From Aminivibrio pyruvatiphilus (GTDB taxonomy: Bacteria; Synergistota; Synergistia; Synergistales; Aminobacteriaceae): a stretch of DNA of 62,658 nucleotides. This document shows, piece by piece, positions 17,227-25,035 of this stretch (within the stretch, counting starts at the first letter, position 1; the number at the start of each line of letters is the position of its first letter). The notes beneath the pieces are model-generated. The model was not told where the DNA came from and ran no database searches. It saw only the letters and a list, made by a program, of their open reading frames with translations. The translations under genes and the position numbers were made by a program. The stretch covers positions 1 through 62,658 of the forward strand of contig NZ_SORI01000018.1 in NCBI RefSeq assembly GCF_004366815.1, read 5' to 3'.

Positions 17227-18093
17227 TCAGCTTCGGGTCAGGGCGGCAGCGCCGATGGTGGCGGCGTCGTTCCCGAGGAGGCTCAGCCTGAGGTCCAGGG
17301 TCTTCCGGAAAGGGGCAGCAAGGTAGTCCAGCACTCTCGGCCTGAGGACGGCGAGAAAATTCTCTCCCCTGCTCAGTCCCCCGCCGAGGATGACGGCCTG
17401 GGGATCCAGGAGGTGGACCGCCGAGGCGATGCCCTTGGCGAGGTGGTCGAGTCCCCTGTCCCAGAGGGGCGCCACCGCGGGGTCGGTCCTGCGGGTCCAC
17501 AGGTACTTCAGGTCCGGCTGCAGCCCCATTGCCCGGGCCTGGCGCTCCAGGGCGTCCGCCCCGCTGATCCCCTCGAGGTGCCCGTGGGAGCCGCAGCCGC
17601 AGGGTTCCCCCGAGCCCACCACCAGGTGTCCCGGCTCCCCCGCCATGCCGTGAAACCCCTTCAGAATACGGCCGCCGGTGACGATGGCTCCTCCGATGCC
17701 CGTTCCGAGGGCAAGGAGAAGGAAATCGTCCATTCCGACGGCGGCTCCTCCCCAGCCTTCGCCGAGGGCGTGGCAGTTGGCGTCGTTTTCCATGGCCACG
17801 GGGAGGCCGATTTTCGAGGAGAGCATTTTCCGGAGGGGAAGGCCGTTCCAGCCGGAGAAATTGGGAAGCAGAAGGGCCGTTTCCCGGTCAGCGTCGAGCA
17901 CCCCGGGGATGCCTACGCCCACGGGGCAGTCGGCGCAGGCGCCCAGGGATTTCACCATGACGGCGATCTGGGAGAGGATCCCGTCGGGTTCCCGTCCGGA
18001 AGTGGGCTCGGAGATCCGCCGGAGAATATGGCCGTCCTCCACGAGGGCGGCGGCGATCTTGTGTCCTCCGAGGTCCACTCCCACTGCTTTCAT
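17227..18093 (-). CDS. ROK family sugar kinase (glucokinase-like)
   Basis: 288-residue cytoplasmic sugar kinase. ATP-binding DLGGHKIAAALV lies at 7-18, the sugar-binding END triad is at 102-104 (MENDANCHALGE), and the second phosphate loop GTGIGGAI is at 130-137. The ROK zinc motif is altered: residues 165-174 read CGCGSHGHLE, with His in place of the third Cys of the usual C-x-C-G-x-x-G-C-x-E; His156 (GEPGH) supplies the remaining ligand. Zinc might still bind through Cys/His. No N-terminal DNA-binding domain is present, so it is a kinase rather than a NagC/Xyl repressor. Probable substrates are glucose, N-acetylglucosamine or N-acetylmannosamine. Confidence 0.82.
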   Translation of the reverse strand: MKAVGVDLGGHKIAAALVEDGHILRRISEPTSGREPDGILSQIAVMVKSLGACADCPVGVGIPGVLDADRETALLLPNFSGWNGLPLRKMLSSKIGLPVAMENDANCHALGEGWGGAAVGMDDFLLLALGTGIGGAIVTGGRILKGFHGMAGEPGHLVVGSGEPCGCGSHGHLEGISGADALERQARAMGLQPDLKYLWTRRTDPAVAPLWDRGLDHLAKGIASAVHLLDPQAVILGGGLSRGENFLAVLRPRVLDYLAAPFRKTLDLRLSLLGNDAATIGAAALTRS

Positions 18094-18100
18094 GGCAGGG

Positions 18101-18880
18101 CTAGTGCTCCGCCCGCTTCAGTGCGGACCGCTTGTGGATCATGGGCCCCGTAAGGACGTAGGCGAGGCAGCCCAGCACGAGAATGGAGGCGATCCACGCG
18201 GCGTAGGTTTCGCTGAGGATCCACAGCAGAAGAACCACCAGGGCCGCCGGGGCGAAGTATTTCACCTTGTTCGAGGGCTTGGGGTACCTGAGGTTCGAAA
18301 GCTGCAGGGAGATCATGACGATGATCAGGAACTGGAAGACCATGGAGACCGGGCCCGTGACCAGGATGTGGTCGTCCGGGTACAGGACCTGGGCGGCGAA
18401 GGCTGAGAGGGCGATCCAGGACGAGTTGACGGTGATGGGAAGGCCGATGAAGCCTCCCTGACCCCGGAGGGGATCCTTCAGCCGGAACTTGGAGAGGCGC
18501 AGGGCCCCGGAGAAGACAATGGCCGAGGGCAGGATGGTCCTCCAGAAGGGGCTCGGCCCGTGGAGCAGCAGGGCGTAAAGCAGCACCGCCGGGGCGGCTC
18601 CGAAGGCGGAGAAGTCCACGAAGGTGTCGAGCTCGGCGCCGAAGTCGGTGGACCCCTTGAGCCACCTGGCGAGGTTGCCGTCCAGTCCGTCCAGGATGAG
18701 GGCGAGCATGATGTACTGGGCGGAGCGGGCAAGGAGGGCCGGCACGCCGAGCCGCATGGATTCCAGGGTCGAAAGGATGCTGGCGAAGCCGAAGAACAGC
18801 GCCGAAAGGGTCACCAGGGTAGGTATGATCCGGCGCCAGTTGGCAATGGCCCGGAGCTTCTGGAGATGGTCCTTCGTCAT
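18101..18880 (-). CDS. pssA: CDP-diacylglycerol--serine O-phosphatidyltransferase
   Basis: 259-residue integral membrane enzyme making phosphatidylserine from CDP-diacylglycerol and serine. The CDP-alcohol phosphotransferase motif D-G-x2-A-R-x8-G-x3-D-x3-D is complete in DGLDGNLARWLKGSTDFGAELDTFVD (shown in two parts: DGLDGNLAR, then GAELDTFVD). It has about seven to eight membrane segments. The ATG at 18880 is two bases from the psd stop, so the two enzymes of phosphatidylethanolamine synthesis form one transcription unit. Confidence 0.9.
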   Translation of the reverse strand: MTKDHLQKLRAIANWRRIIPTLVTLSALFFGFASILSTLESMRLGVPALLARSAQYIMLALILDGLDGNLARWLKGSTDFGAELDTFVDFSAFGAAPAVLLYALLLHGPSPFWRTILPSAIVFSGALRLSKFRLKDPLRGQGGFIGLPITVNSSWIALSAFAAQVLYPDDHILVTGPVSMVFQFLIIVMISLQLSNLRYPKPSNKVKYFAPAALVVLLLWILSETYAAWIASILVLGCLAYVLTGPMIHKRSALKRAEH

Positions 18881-18882
18881 GA

Positions 18883-19563
18883 TTACTGGTTCTCCTTCTT
18901 CACGATCCGGGCGATGACCGTCTGGCCTGCGGAAACCTGGTCGCCGATGTTCGCAACTATTTCGATATCCCCCTTGGGGAAGTACATGTCGAGCCGGGAG
19001 CCGAACTTCATCATGCCGAACCGCTGCCCTCTCCTCACGGACACCGTCTTGTCGGGACGGAGCCAGTAGACCACCCTCCGGCACACGGGGCCCACGATCT
19101 GCGTGATGAGGCAGGAGGTTCCTTCTCCCCTGACGAGGATGGTGTTGTGCTGGTTTACCTCGGAGGACTTCTCGTCAAAGGTGAAGAGCCTCTTTCCGGG
19201 GAAGTATCCGAGGAACGTGGAGTACCCCCCGATGGGGAAGCGGTTGACGTGGACGTCGAACAGGCTGAGGAAGATGCTGATCCGCACGGTGTCGGTCTTC
19301 AGGTAGTCCCCTTCGTAGACCTCGGCGATCTTGGCAATCTTTCCGCTCGCCGCCGCGACGACCAGGCCCGGGTCGGACGGAGTGGCCCTGTCGGGATCCC
19401 GGAAGAAAAAGAGCATGTAGCCAGCCGAAAGGTTGGCCAGCAGCAGGCCGAGGAACAGGGACGTGCCGCCGGACACGCCGAAGAGCATGAACAGCAGGAA
19501 CATGACCGCTCCGAACGCCGCCGAAGCAAGAAGAAACGGTTTGACCTCTGGACGGAATTTCAT
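18883..19563 (-). CDS. psd: Phosphatidylserine decarboxylase (short, archaetidylserine-type form)
   Basis: 226-residue proenzyme that decarboxylates phosphatidylserine to phosphatidylethanolamine. It has two N-terminal membrane helices (about 8-54), the signature SLFDVHVNRFPIGG near 100-113, and the self-cleavage site KFGSR with Ser189 as the future pyruvoyl group. It self-processes into beta and alpha chains. Length and the F-G-S-R motif identify the short Psd class. It is the first gene of the psd-pssA pair; AAGGGGG precedes the ATG. Confidence 0.9.
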   Translation of the reverse strand: MKFRPEVKPFLLASAAFGAVMFLLFMLFGVSGGTSLFLGLLLANLSAGYMLFFFRDPDRATPSDPGLVVAAASGKIAKIAEVYEGDYLKTDTVRISIFLSLFDVHVNRFPIGGYSTFLGYFPGKRLFTFDEKSSEVNQHNTILVRGEGTSCLITQIVGPVCRRVVYWLRPDKTVSVRRGQRFGMMKFGSRLDMYFPKGDIEIVANIGDQVSAGQTVIARIVKKENQ

Positions 19564-19590
19564 AAAATAAAGCCCCCTTGTTTTCTGTTT

Positions 19591-19668
19591 GTCGGATAAT
19601 TATACCGTACAAGACGGGAGAGGTCACCTGAATTCCGAACAGTTCCCTGAATGTTGTGTCGGTATAAT
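19591..19668. promoter_or_regulatory. Divergent promoters with inverted TATAAT boxes
   Basis: Minus-strand TATAAT (19599-19604) faces psd, and plus-strand TATAAT (19663-19668) faces the ABC exporter genes. The flanking bases also mirror each other (CGGTATAATTA in both orientations). A weak -35 (GTGACC) lies 17 bases before the minus-strand box; the plus -35 is not clear. Confidence 0.45.
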
Positions 19669-19775
19669 TACGGAAATTCCGCCTTTTTCCGGATGGGGGA
19701 GGGGCTCCGGCAGGTTGACCGGCGATTTTCAATGGGGTATAAGGGGGACGCGGCGAAATCCGCAGGAGGACCCGA

Positions 19776-20534
19776 ATGGAGAACCGCGAAATTTTTCCCG
19801 GACGGGAAGCCGGCGAGGGAAGGACGGGCACTCCCCTCTTCCGGGCATCGTCAATCACAAAGTTTTATCACCAGGGAACCCAGACCGAGGTCCGCGCCCT
19901 TGACGGGGTGGATCTCGAGCTCTTCGACGGCGAGCTGGCGGTGCTCCTGGGCGCGTCGGGAAGCGGCAAGTCCACCCTTCTCAACATCCTCGGCGGCCTG
20001 GACATCCCCACGGGAGGACGGCTCTTCTACCGGGAGGACGAGCTCACCGGGGCCGATGAGGACCTGCTCACCGCCTTCCGCAGGAATTCCGTGGGCTTTG
20101 TCTTCCAGTTCTACAACCTCATTCCCAGCCTGACCGCAAGGGAAAACGTGGCGCTGGTCACGGAAATCGCCCCGGACCCCATGAGCCCCGAGGAAGCCCT
20201 TGAACTCGTCGGCCTGGGGGACAGGATGGACCATTTCCCCTCCCAGCTCTCCGGGGGTCAGCAGCAGCGGGTGGCCATCGCCCGGGCCATCGCGAAGCGC
20301 CCGGAAGTCCTCCTGTGCGACGAACCCACCGGGGCTCTCGACGTCAAAACCGGCATCACCGTCCTCGAGGCCGTGGAAAAGGTGAACAGGGAACTGGGAA
20401 CCCTGGCGGTGGTGATCACCCACAACGCCGCCATCGCCGACATGGCGGACCGCGTCATCTTTCTCTCCGCCGGGAAGATCACGTCCATCCGGGGGAACGA
20501 ACGGCGCATGCCGGCACGTTCCCTCTCCTGGTGA
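19776..20534 (+). CDS. ABC transporter ATP-binding protein, MacB/LolD type
   Basis: 252-residue ATPase of the FtsE/LolD/MacB class, which drives mechanotransmission-type exporters. Walker A GASGSGKS begins near residue 58. The class-typical [17 protein letters not shown], the signature [14 protein letters not shown] and Walker [13 protein letters not shown] follow. AGGAGG precedes the ATG. The stop overlaps a GTG of the permease gene, and an HlyD-like gene comes next. The set therefore forms a three-component exporter. No outer-membrane TolC gene is present in the window. Confidence 0.88.
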   Translation: MENREIFPGREAGEGRTGTPLFRASSITKFYHQGTQTEVRALDGVDLELFDGELAVLLGASGSGKSTLLNILGGLDIPTGGRLFYREDELTGADEDLLTAFRRNSVGFVFQFYNLIPSLTARENVALVTEIAPDPMSPEEALELVGLGDRMDHFPSQLSGGQQQRVAIARAIAKRPEVLLCDEPTGALDVKTGITVLEAVEKVNRELGTLAVVITHNAAIADMADRVIFLSAGKITSIRGNERRMPARSLSW

Positions 20535-20539
20535 CGGCC

Positions 20540-22903
20540 ATGAGGGCCATCGACAGGAAGCTTCTCCGGGATCTCTCCGGGATGAAGGGGCAGATGACCG
20601 CCATAGCCCTCGTCATGGCCTGCGGCCTGTCCATGATGATCATGGCCAGGGGGCTCGTGGTCTCCCTGGAGGAGACGGAACGGACCTACTACGGCACCTC
20701 CCGGTTCGCCGACGTTTTCTGCGGGCTGAAACGGGCGCCCCTTTCCCTGGAGTCCGCCCTCTCGTCCCTTCCCGGGATCGCCGCCGCGGAGACCAGGGTC
20801 ACGGGCGTCCTGAACCTGGACATTCCTGGAATGAAGGAGCCCGTGGACGGCATGGTCTTTTCCCTTCCGGAGGACCGTCCCCAGCGGCTGAACCTTCTTC
20901 ACCTGAAGGCAGGACGCCTGCCCGGACCGGGCCGGAGGGACGAGATAGCGGTAAGCAGCGGCTTTGCCGGGGCCCACGGCTTTCTGCCGGGCGACGAGCT
21001 GGAGGGGACGGTCTACGGGGTCCGCCGGCGGTTCCGGATCACAGGCATCGCCATGTCGCCGGAATTCATCTACGAGACCAGGGCGGGAGAGATGCTCCCG
21101 GATCCCCGGCGGTTCGGCGTCTTCTGGATGAACAGCGGGGAACTGTCCCGGGTCCTCGGCCTGGAAGGGGCCTTCAACAGCCTCTCGGTGCGTCTCTCCC
21201 CGGGGGCCGACGGAGAAGAGGTCAAGGCCGGCATCGACAGGCTGCTCGAACCCTACGGGGGGCTCACGGCCTACGACCGGGAGGATCACCCCTCCGCGAA
21301 GCTCATGAGGGACGAGATACGGCAGCTGAAGGGGTTTTCCGTGGCCTTCCCGGCGGTGTTCCTGGCCGTGGCGGCCTTCATGACCAGCGCCGCCCTGACC
21401 CGCCTGGTGAAGCTCCAGAGACAGCAGATAGCCCAGCTGAAGGCCTTCGGCTATTCTCCCTTTTCCGTGGGAGCCCATTTCCTGAAATTCGCCCTCGTCC
21501 CCGCCGCCGCGGCCACCCTCCTCAGCCTTACCCTCGGCATGTGGGCGGGGCGGGCTTTCGTCTCCCTCTACCACCGGTTTTTCCAGCTTCCCTACCTCCA
21601 GTTCATCCCGGACTGGGCTGCACTGGCGGCGGGGATCGGCGCCACGGCCTCCGCCGTCGCCCTGGGAGTCCTCGGCGCGGTGCGCCGGGCGGCTGCTCTC
21701 CCTCCCGCCGAGGCCATGCGGCCCGAGCCGCCGGCGGATTTCTCCCCCTCCCGCCTTGAAAAAATGGGAATCCACAGGCTTGTCCCCCCTTCTTTCCGGA
21801 TGGCCCTCAGAAATCTGGAACGGAGACCATGGCAGGCCGTTTTCACCGCCCTCGGCCTGGCCCTGGCCGCGGCGATACCCGTCCTTCCCGGCGCCATGGC
21901 GGACGGGGTGGAGTACCTCATGGAATCCCAGTGGTCCCTCGCCCAGCGGCAGGATGCCACGGCGGCTCTTCTCGAGCCCGGCGGGCCGGAGGCCTTCACC
22001 GCCCTGGCACGCTTTCCCGGGGTGCTCTCCGCGGAGCCCTTCCGGGCCGTTCCCGTGGTTCTGAGGACGGGCCACCGGAAGTGGAGGACCGCCGTCACGG
22101 GCCTTCCCCGAAATCCGGAGCTCAACCGCCTTCTCGGCCGGGACGGCAGGGAGATGGCACTGCCGCCGGCAGGGCTCCTCATGTCGGAAAAACTGGCGGA
22201 AATTCTCGGGCTGGCCCCGGGGGACGAGGTGACGGCGGAAGTGAGGGAGGGGAGGCGGCCCGTGGTGCGTACGGTGCTCTCCGGCACAGTGTCCGATTAC
22301 GCCGGAGTGGCGGTCTACATGGAAATCGAAGCCCTCCGGAAGCTCCTCGGCGAGGAGGGAACGGTGAGCGGGGCCTATCTGGCCGTGGATTCCCTCCGGT
22401 GGGACGACTTTCTCGCGGAGGTGAAGAAAACGCCCGGAATCGCTTCCGTGGCCTCCACCGCCGCCGTGCTCGAGAATTTCCGCAGCACCACCGCCGAGAT
22501 GATGGGCCTGTCCCAGGCGATCTACTATGTTTTTTCCATCATCGTCTCCTTCGGGGTCATCTACAACGGCGCCAGGATCGCCCTTTCGGAGAGGGGAAGG
22601 GACCTTGCCACCCTCCGGGTTCTCGGGTTCACCAGGCGGGAAGTGTCGGGAATTCTCGTCTCGGAACTCGCCCTGCTGACCCTTGCGGCAGTGGGGCCGG
22701 GGCTGGTGCTGGGGCGGTGGCTCACCGAAGCCGTCATGGAGTCGGCGGGAAGCGAGACCATGCGGTTTCCCGTGATCATCACCGGGCGGACCTACGTCAT
22801 GGCCGCAGCCACGGTACTGCTCTCCTCCCTCTTTTCCTTTGCCGTGGTGACAAGGAGAATTGCCTCCCTGGACCTGCTCGGCGTGCTGAAATCAGGAGAA
22901 TGA
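20540..22903 (+). CDS. FtsX-like ABC transporter permease
   Basis: 787-residue inner membrane protein with two FtsX domains, each with a large periplasmic region. An N-terminal helix (AIALVMACGLSMMIMARGLV) is followed by a soluble region. The first helix set (PAVFLAVAAFMTSAALTRLVKLQRQQIAQLKAFGY) and the second near the C terminus (IIVSFGVIYNGARIALSERGRDLATLRVLGFTRREV) both carry the R-x-x-x-L-x-x-L-G-x motif of this family. The start is the ATG at 20540 or the GTG nine bases earlier. The substrate may be a lipid, lipoprotein or peptide. Confidence 0.85.
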   Translation: MRAIDRKLLRDLSGMKGQMTAIALVMACGLSMMIMARGLVVSLEETERTYYGTSRFADVFCGLKRAPLSLESALSSLPGIAAAETRVTGVLNLDIPGMKEPVDGMVFSLPEDRPQRLNLLHLKAGRLPGPGRRDEIAVSSGFAGAHGFLPGDELEGTVYGVRRRFRITGIAMSPEFIYETRAGEMLPDPRRFGVFWMNSGELSRVLGLEGAFNSLSVRLSPGADGEEVKAGIDRLLEPYGGLTAYDREDHPSAKLMRDEIRQLKGFSVAFPAVFLAVAAFMTSAALTRLVKLQRQQIAQLKAFGYSPFSVGAHFLKFALVPAAAATLLSLTLGMWAGRAFVSLYHRFFQLPYLQFIPDWAALAAGIGATASAVALGVLGAVRRAAALPPAEAMRPEPPADFSPSRLEKMGIHRLVPPSFRMALRNLERRPWQAVFTALGLALAAAIPVLPGAMADGVEYLMESQWSLAQRQDATAALLEPGGPEAFTALARFPGVLSAEPFRAVPVVLRTGHRKWRTAVTGLPRNPELNRLLGRDGREMALPPAGLLMSEKLAEILGLAPGDEVTAEVREGRRPVVRTVLSGTVSDYAGVAVYMEIEALRKLLGEEGTVSGAYLAVDSLRWDDFLAEVKKTPGIASVASTAAVLENFRSTTAEMMGLSQAIYYVFSIIVSFGVIYNGARIALSERGRDLATLRVLGFTRREVSGILVSELALLTLAAVGPGLVLGRWLTEAVMESAGSETMRFPVIITGRTYVMAAATVLLSSLFSFAVVTRRIASLDLLGVLKSGE

Positions 22904-22922
22904 AGAAAGGACGGTTAGGGGA

Positions 22923-24158
22923 ATGAACACGAATTCCGGACGGACCAACAACAGCAGGGGAAGGATCCGGAGACTGCTCAGGAAGGTTGTGTACGTGCTG
23001 CTCGCCATAGCCGCCGCGGCCTGGGGAGCCGTACTCCTGAGGCCCTCCCCCGTTCCGGTGAAGGTCATGGAAATCGCCGCCGGCCCCTTCACCGTCACCG
23101 TCTCCGAAGAGGGAAAGACGGCCATCCGGAGCCGGTACACTGTGTCCTCCCCCGTGGCGGGGTTTCTGAACAGGACGGTGCTCAGGGCCGGCGATCCCGT
23201 CCGGCGGGGAGAGACCGTCCTTGCCGTCCTCGATGCCGAACCGTCGGGTCTTCTCTCCCCCAGGGCCCTCGCCGAAGGGGAAGCCCGTCTCCGGGCGGCG
23301 GAGGCGGCCCGGTCCATGAGGAAGGCCGAACTGGACCGGGCGAGGGTGGGCTTCGACCTGGCGAAAAAACAGTTCGAGCGGATAGACCGCCTTCTGCCCT
23401 CCGGAGGCATCGCGAAGCAGGACTGGGACATAGCGGAAAACAGGATGCAGCTTCTCTCGAGGGAGACAAAGGCGGCGGAATTCGCCCTCCGCATGGCGGA
23501 ATTCGATGCGGAACAGGCCCGGTCCTCCCTCATCCAGGGGCCGGAGAAGGGCAGGCCTTCCGAGCCGGTGCGGATTCTTTCCCCCGTGGACGGGTACGTG
23601 CTGAAGGTCTTCGAGGAGAGCGCCAGGCCGGTGCAGGCGGGAACACCCCTTCTCGAGGTGGGGGATCCGGACGACCTGGAGGGCGAGACGGATCTTTTTT
23701 CCGCCGATGCCGCCGGGGTGGTGCCCGGAATGGACGTTTCCATCGAGGGCTGGGGAGGAGACAGGCCCCTGAGAGGCAGGGTGTCCGCCGTTGAACGGAG
23801 CGGTTTCACAAAGGTGTCAGCCCTCGGCGTGGAGGAGCAGAGGGTGAAGGTCCGTGTCGACATCCTCGATCCGGTTCCCCCCGGCTATCGTCTGGGAGAC
23901 CGGTTCCGCATCGTGGTGCGGATCGTGGTCCGGTCGGACGGCGGGGTTCTCCAGGTGCCCCTCAGCGCCCTCTTCAGGCGGGGGACGGAATGGCATGTCT
24001 TCACCGCCGGGGGAGGAAAGGCCCGGGACAGGAAGGTGGAAACGGGAGACAGCAACGGAATTATGGCGGAAGTGCTCTCGGGACTTGATGAGGGTGACCT
24101 GGTGATTCTTCACCCGTCAGGAAATATCCGGGACGGGGTGAAGGTGGTGCAGGAATAG
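22923..24158 (+). CDS. HlyD/MacA-type membrane fusion protein
   Basis: 411 residues. A single N-terminal anchor helix (VVYVLLAIAAAAWGAVLL, about 22-39) is followed by a periplasmic body. A split lipoyl domain is visible (SPVAGFLNRTVLRAGDPVRRGETVLAVLD and later SPVDGYVLKVFEESARPVQAGTPLLEVGD). Between them is an alpha-hairpin rich in Ala, Glu and Arg (about 115-205). A beta-barrel and membrane-proximal domain follow. It bridges the ABC permease to an outer-membrane channel. It lies 19 bases after the permease stop and six bases from the convergent phosphatase gene, leaving no room for a long terminator. Confidence 0.85.
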   Translation: MNTNSGRTNNSRGRIRRLLRKVVYVLLAIAAAAWGAVLLRPSPVPVKVMEIAAGPFTVTVSEEGKTAIRSRYTVSSPVAGFLNRTVLRAGDPVRRGETVLAVLDAEPSGLLSPRALAEGEARLRAAEAARSMRKAELDRARVGFDLAKKQFERIDRLLPSGGIAKQDWDIAENRMQLLSRETKAAEFALRMAEFDAEQARSSLIQGPEKGRPSEPVRILSPVDGYVLKVFEESARPVQAGTPLLEVGDPDDLEGETDLFSADAAGVVPGMDVSIEGWGGDRPLRGRVSAVERSGFTKVSALGVEEQRVKVRVDILDPVPPGYRLGDRFRIVVRIVVRSDGGVLQVPLSALFRRGTEWHVFTAGGGKARDRKVETGDSNGIMAEVLSGLDEGDLVILHPSGNIRDGVKVVQE

Positions 24159-24164
24159 AAACGG

Positions 24165-24962
24165 TCAGTCGGCCGCAGGGACGCCGAGGGCTCTTTCCGC
24201 CGGGCGGAGGGAGGGAGATTCGCCCTTCCGGTCGAACCACCGGACGATCTCCATGACGCCGTCGAGGTGCTCCACCAGGGCCGAGCAGTTGTCCACCCAG
24301 TCGCCGCAGTTGAAGTACTTCACTCCCTGGAAGGCCCGGACTGCCGGATTATGGATGTGCCCGCAGATGATTCCCGAGGCGTCCATTTCCCTGACCGACC
24401 TGGCGATGCGGCTCTCGTACCGGCTGAAATACTTCACCGCCCTCTTCACCCTGTTTTTGAGAAAGGAGGAAAGGGACCAGTATTCCCGCCCCGCGAGAGA
24501 GCGGATAAAGTTGACTCCCGAGTTCAGCTGCTGGGCAAAACCGTAGGCCCTGTCGCCCGCCCAGGCGAGCCACCGGCTGTAGAGCATCACCACGTCGAAC
24601 TGGTGCCCGTGGACCACAAGGTACCTTCTGCCGTCGGCCCCGGTGTGCACAGCACTGGATCGTATTCTGACACCGGCGAGGGACTGGCCGTCGAACCGGT
24701 TCATGAACTCGTCGTGGTTTCCCGGAATATAGGTCACCGCCGTCCTGCCCGCGAGGGAGAGGATGGAGCGGAGCACCGACGCGTGGGACGCCGGCCAGTT
24801 CTGCCTGGGGCCCATGTTCCACCCGTCTATGATGTCCCCCACGAGATACAGGTTCTCGCATTCCACGGAGGAAAGAAAGCCGGAGAGGTTTCCGGCCCGG
24901 CACCAGCGGGTTCCGAGATGGAGGTCGGAGAGAAAGATCGATCTGTATTTCAGCGGGTTCAT
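24165..24962 (-). CDS. UDP-2,3-diacylglucosamine diphosphatase-like metallophosphoesterase
   Basis: 265-residue calcineurin-fold phosphatase of the LpxH-like branch. Metal motifs are complete: FLSDLHLGTR (D-x-H, about 10-19), VGDIIDGW (GD), PGNHDEF (GNHD), VVHGHQFD and GIICGHIHNP (GH-x-H). The F-D-V-V-M-L-Y-S-R-W-L-A region and the R-V-K-R-A-V-K-Y-F segment are typical of the YbbF/LpxH-like group found in lipid A-making diderms. The gene lies next to an AsmA/TamB-like protein, both concerned with the outer membrane. LpxH activity is likely but not certain. Confidence 0.78.
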   Translation of the reverse strand: MNPLKYRSIFLSDLHLGTRWCRAGNLSGFLSSVECENLYLVGDIIDGWNMGPRQNWPASHASVLRSILSLAGRTAVTYIPGNHDEFMNRFDGQSLAGVRIRSSAVHTGADGRRYLVVHGHQFDVVMLYSRWLAWAGDRAYGFAQQLNSGVNFIRSLAGREYWSLSSFLKNRVKRAVKYFSRYESRIARSVREMDASGIICGHIHNPAVRAFQGVKYFNCGDWVDNCSALVEHLDGVMEIVRWFDRKGESPSLRPAERALGVPAAD

Positions 24963-25035
24963 CCTTTCCGTTCAGGGGTGCCCCGGGGGGCGTCGCTTCT
25001 TATTATACATCAAGGGAGAGGTCCGGTCCCGGCCA

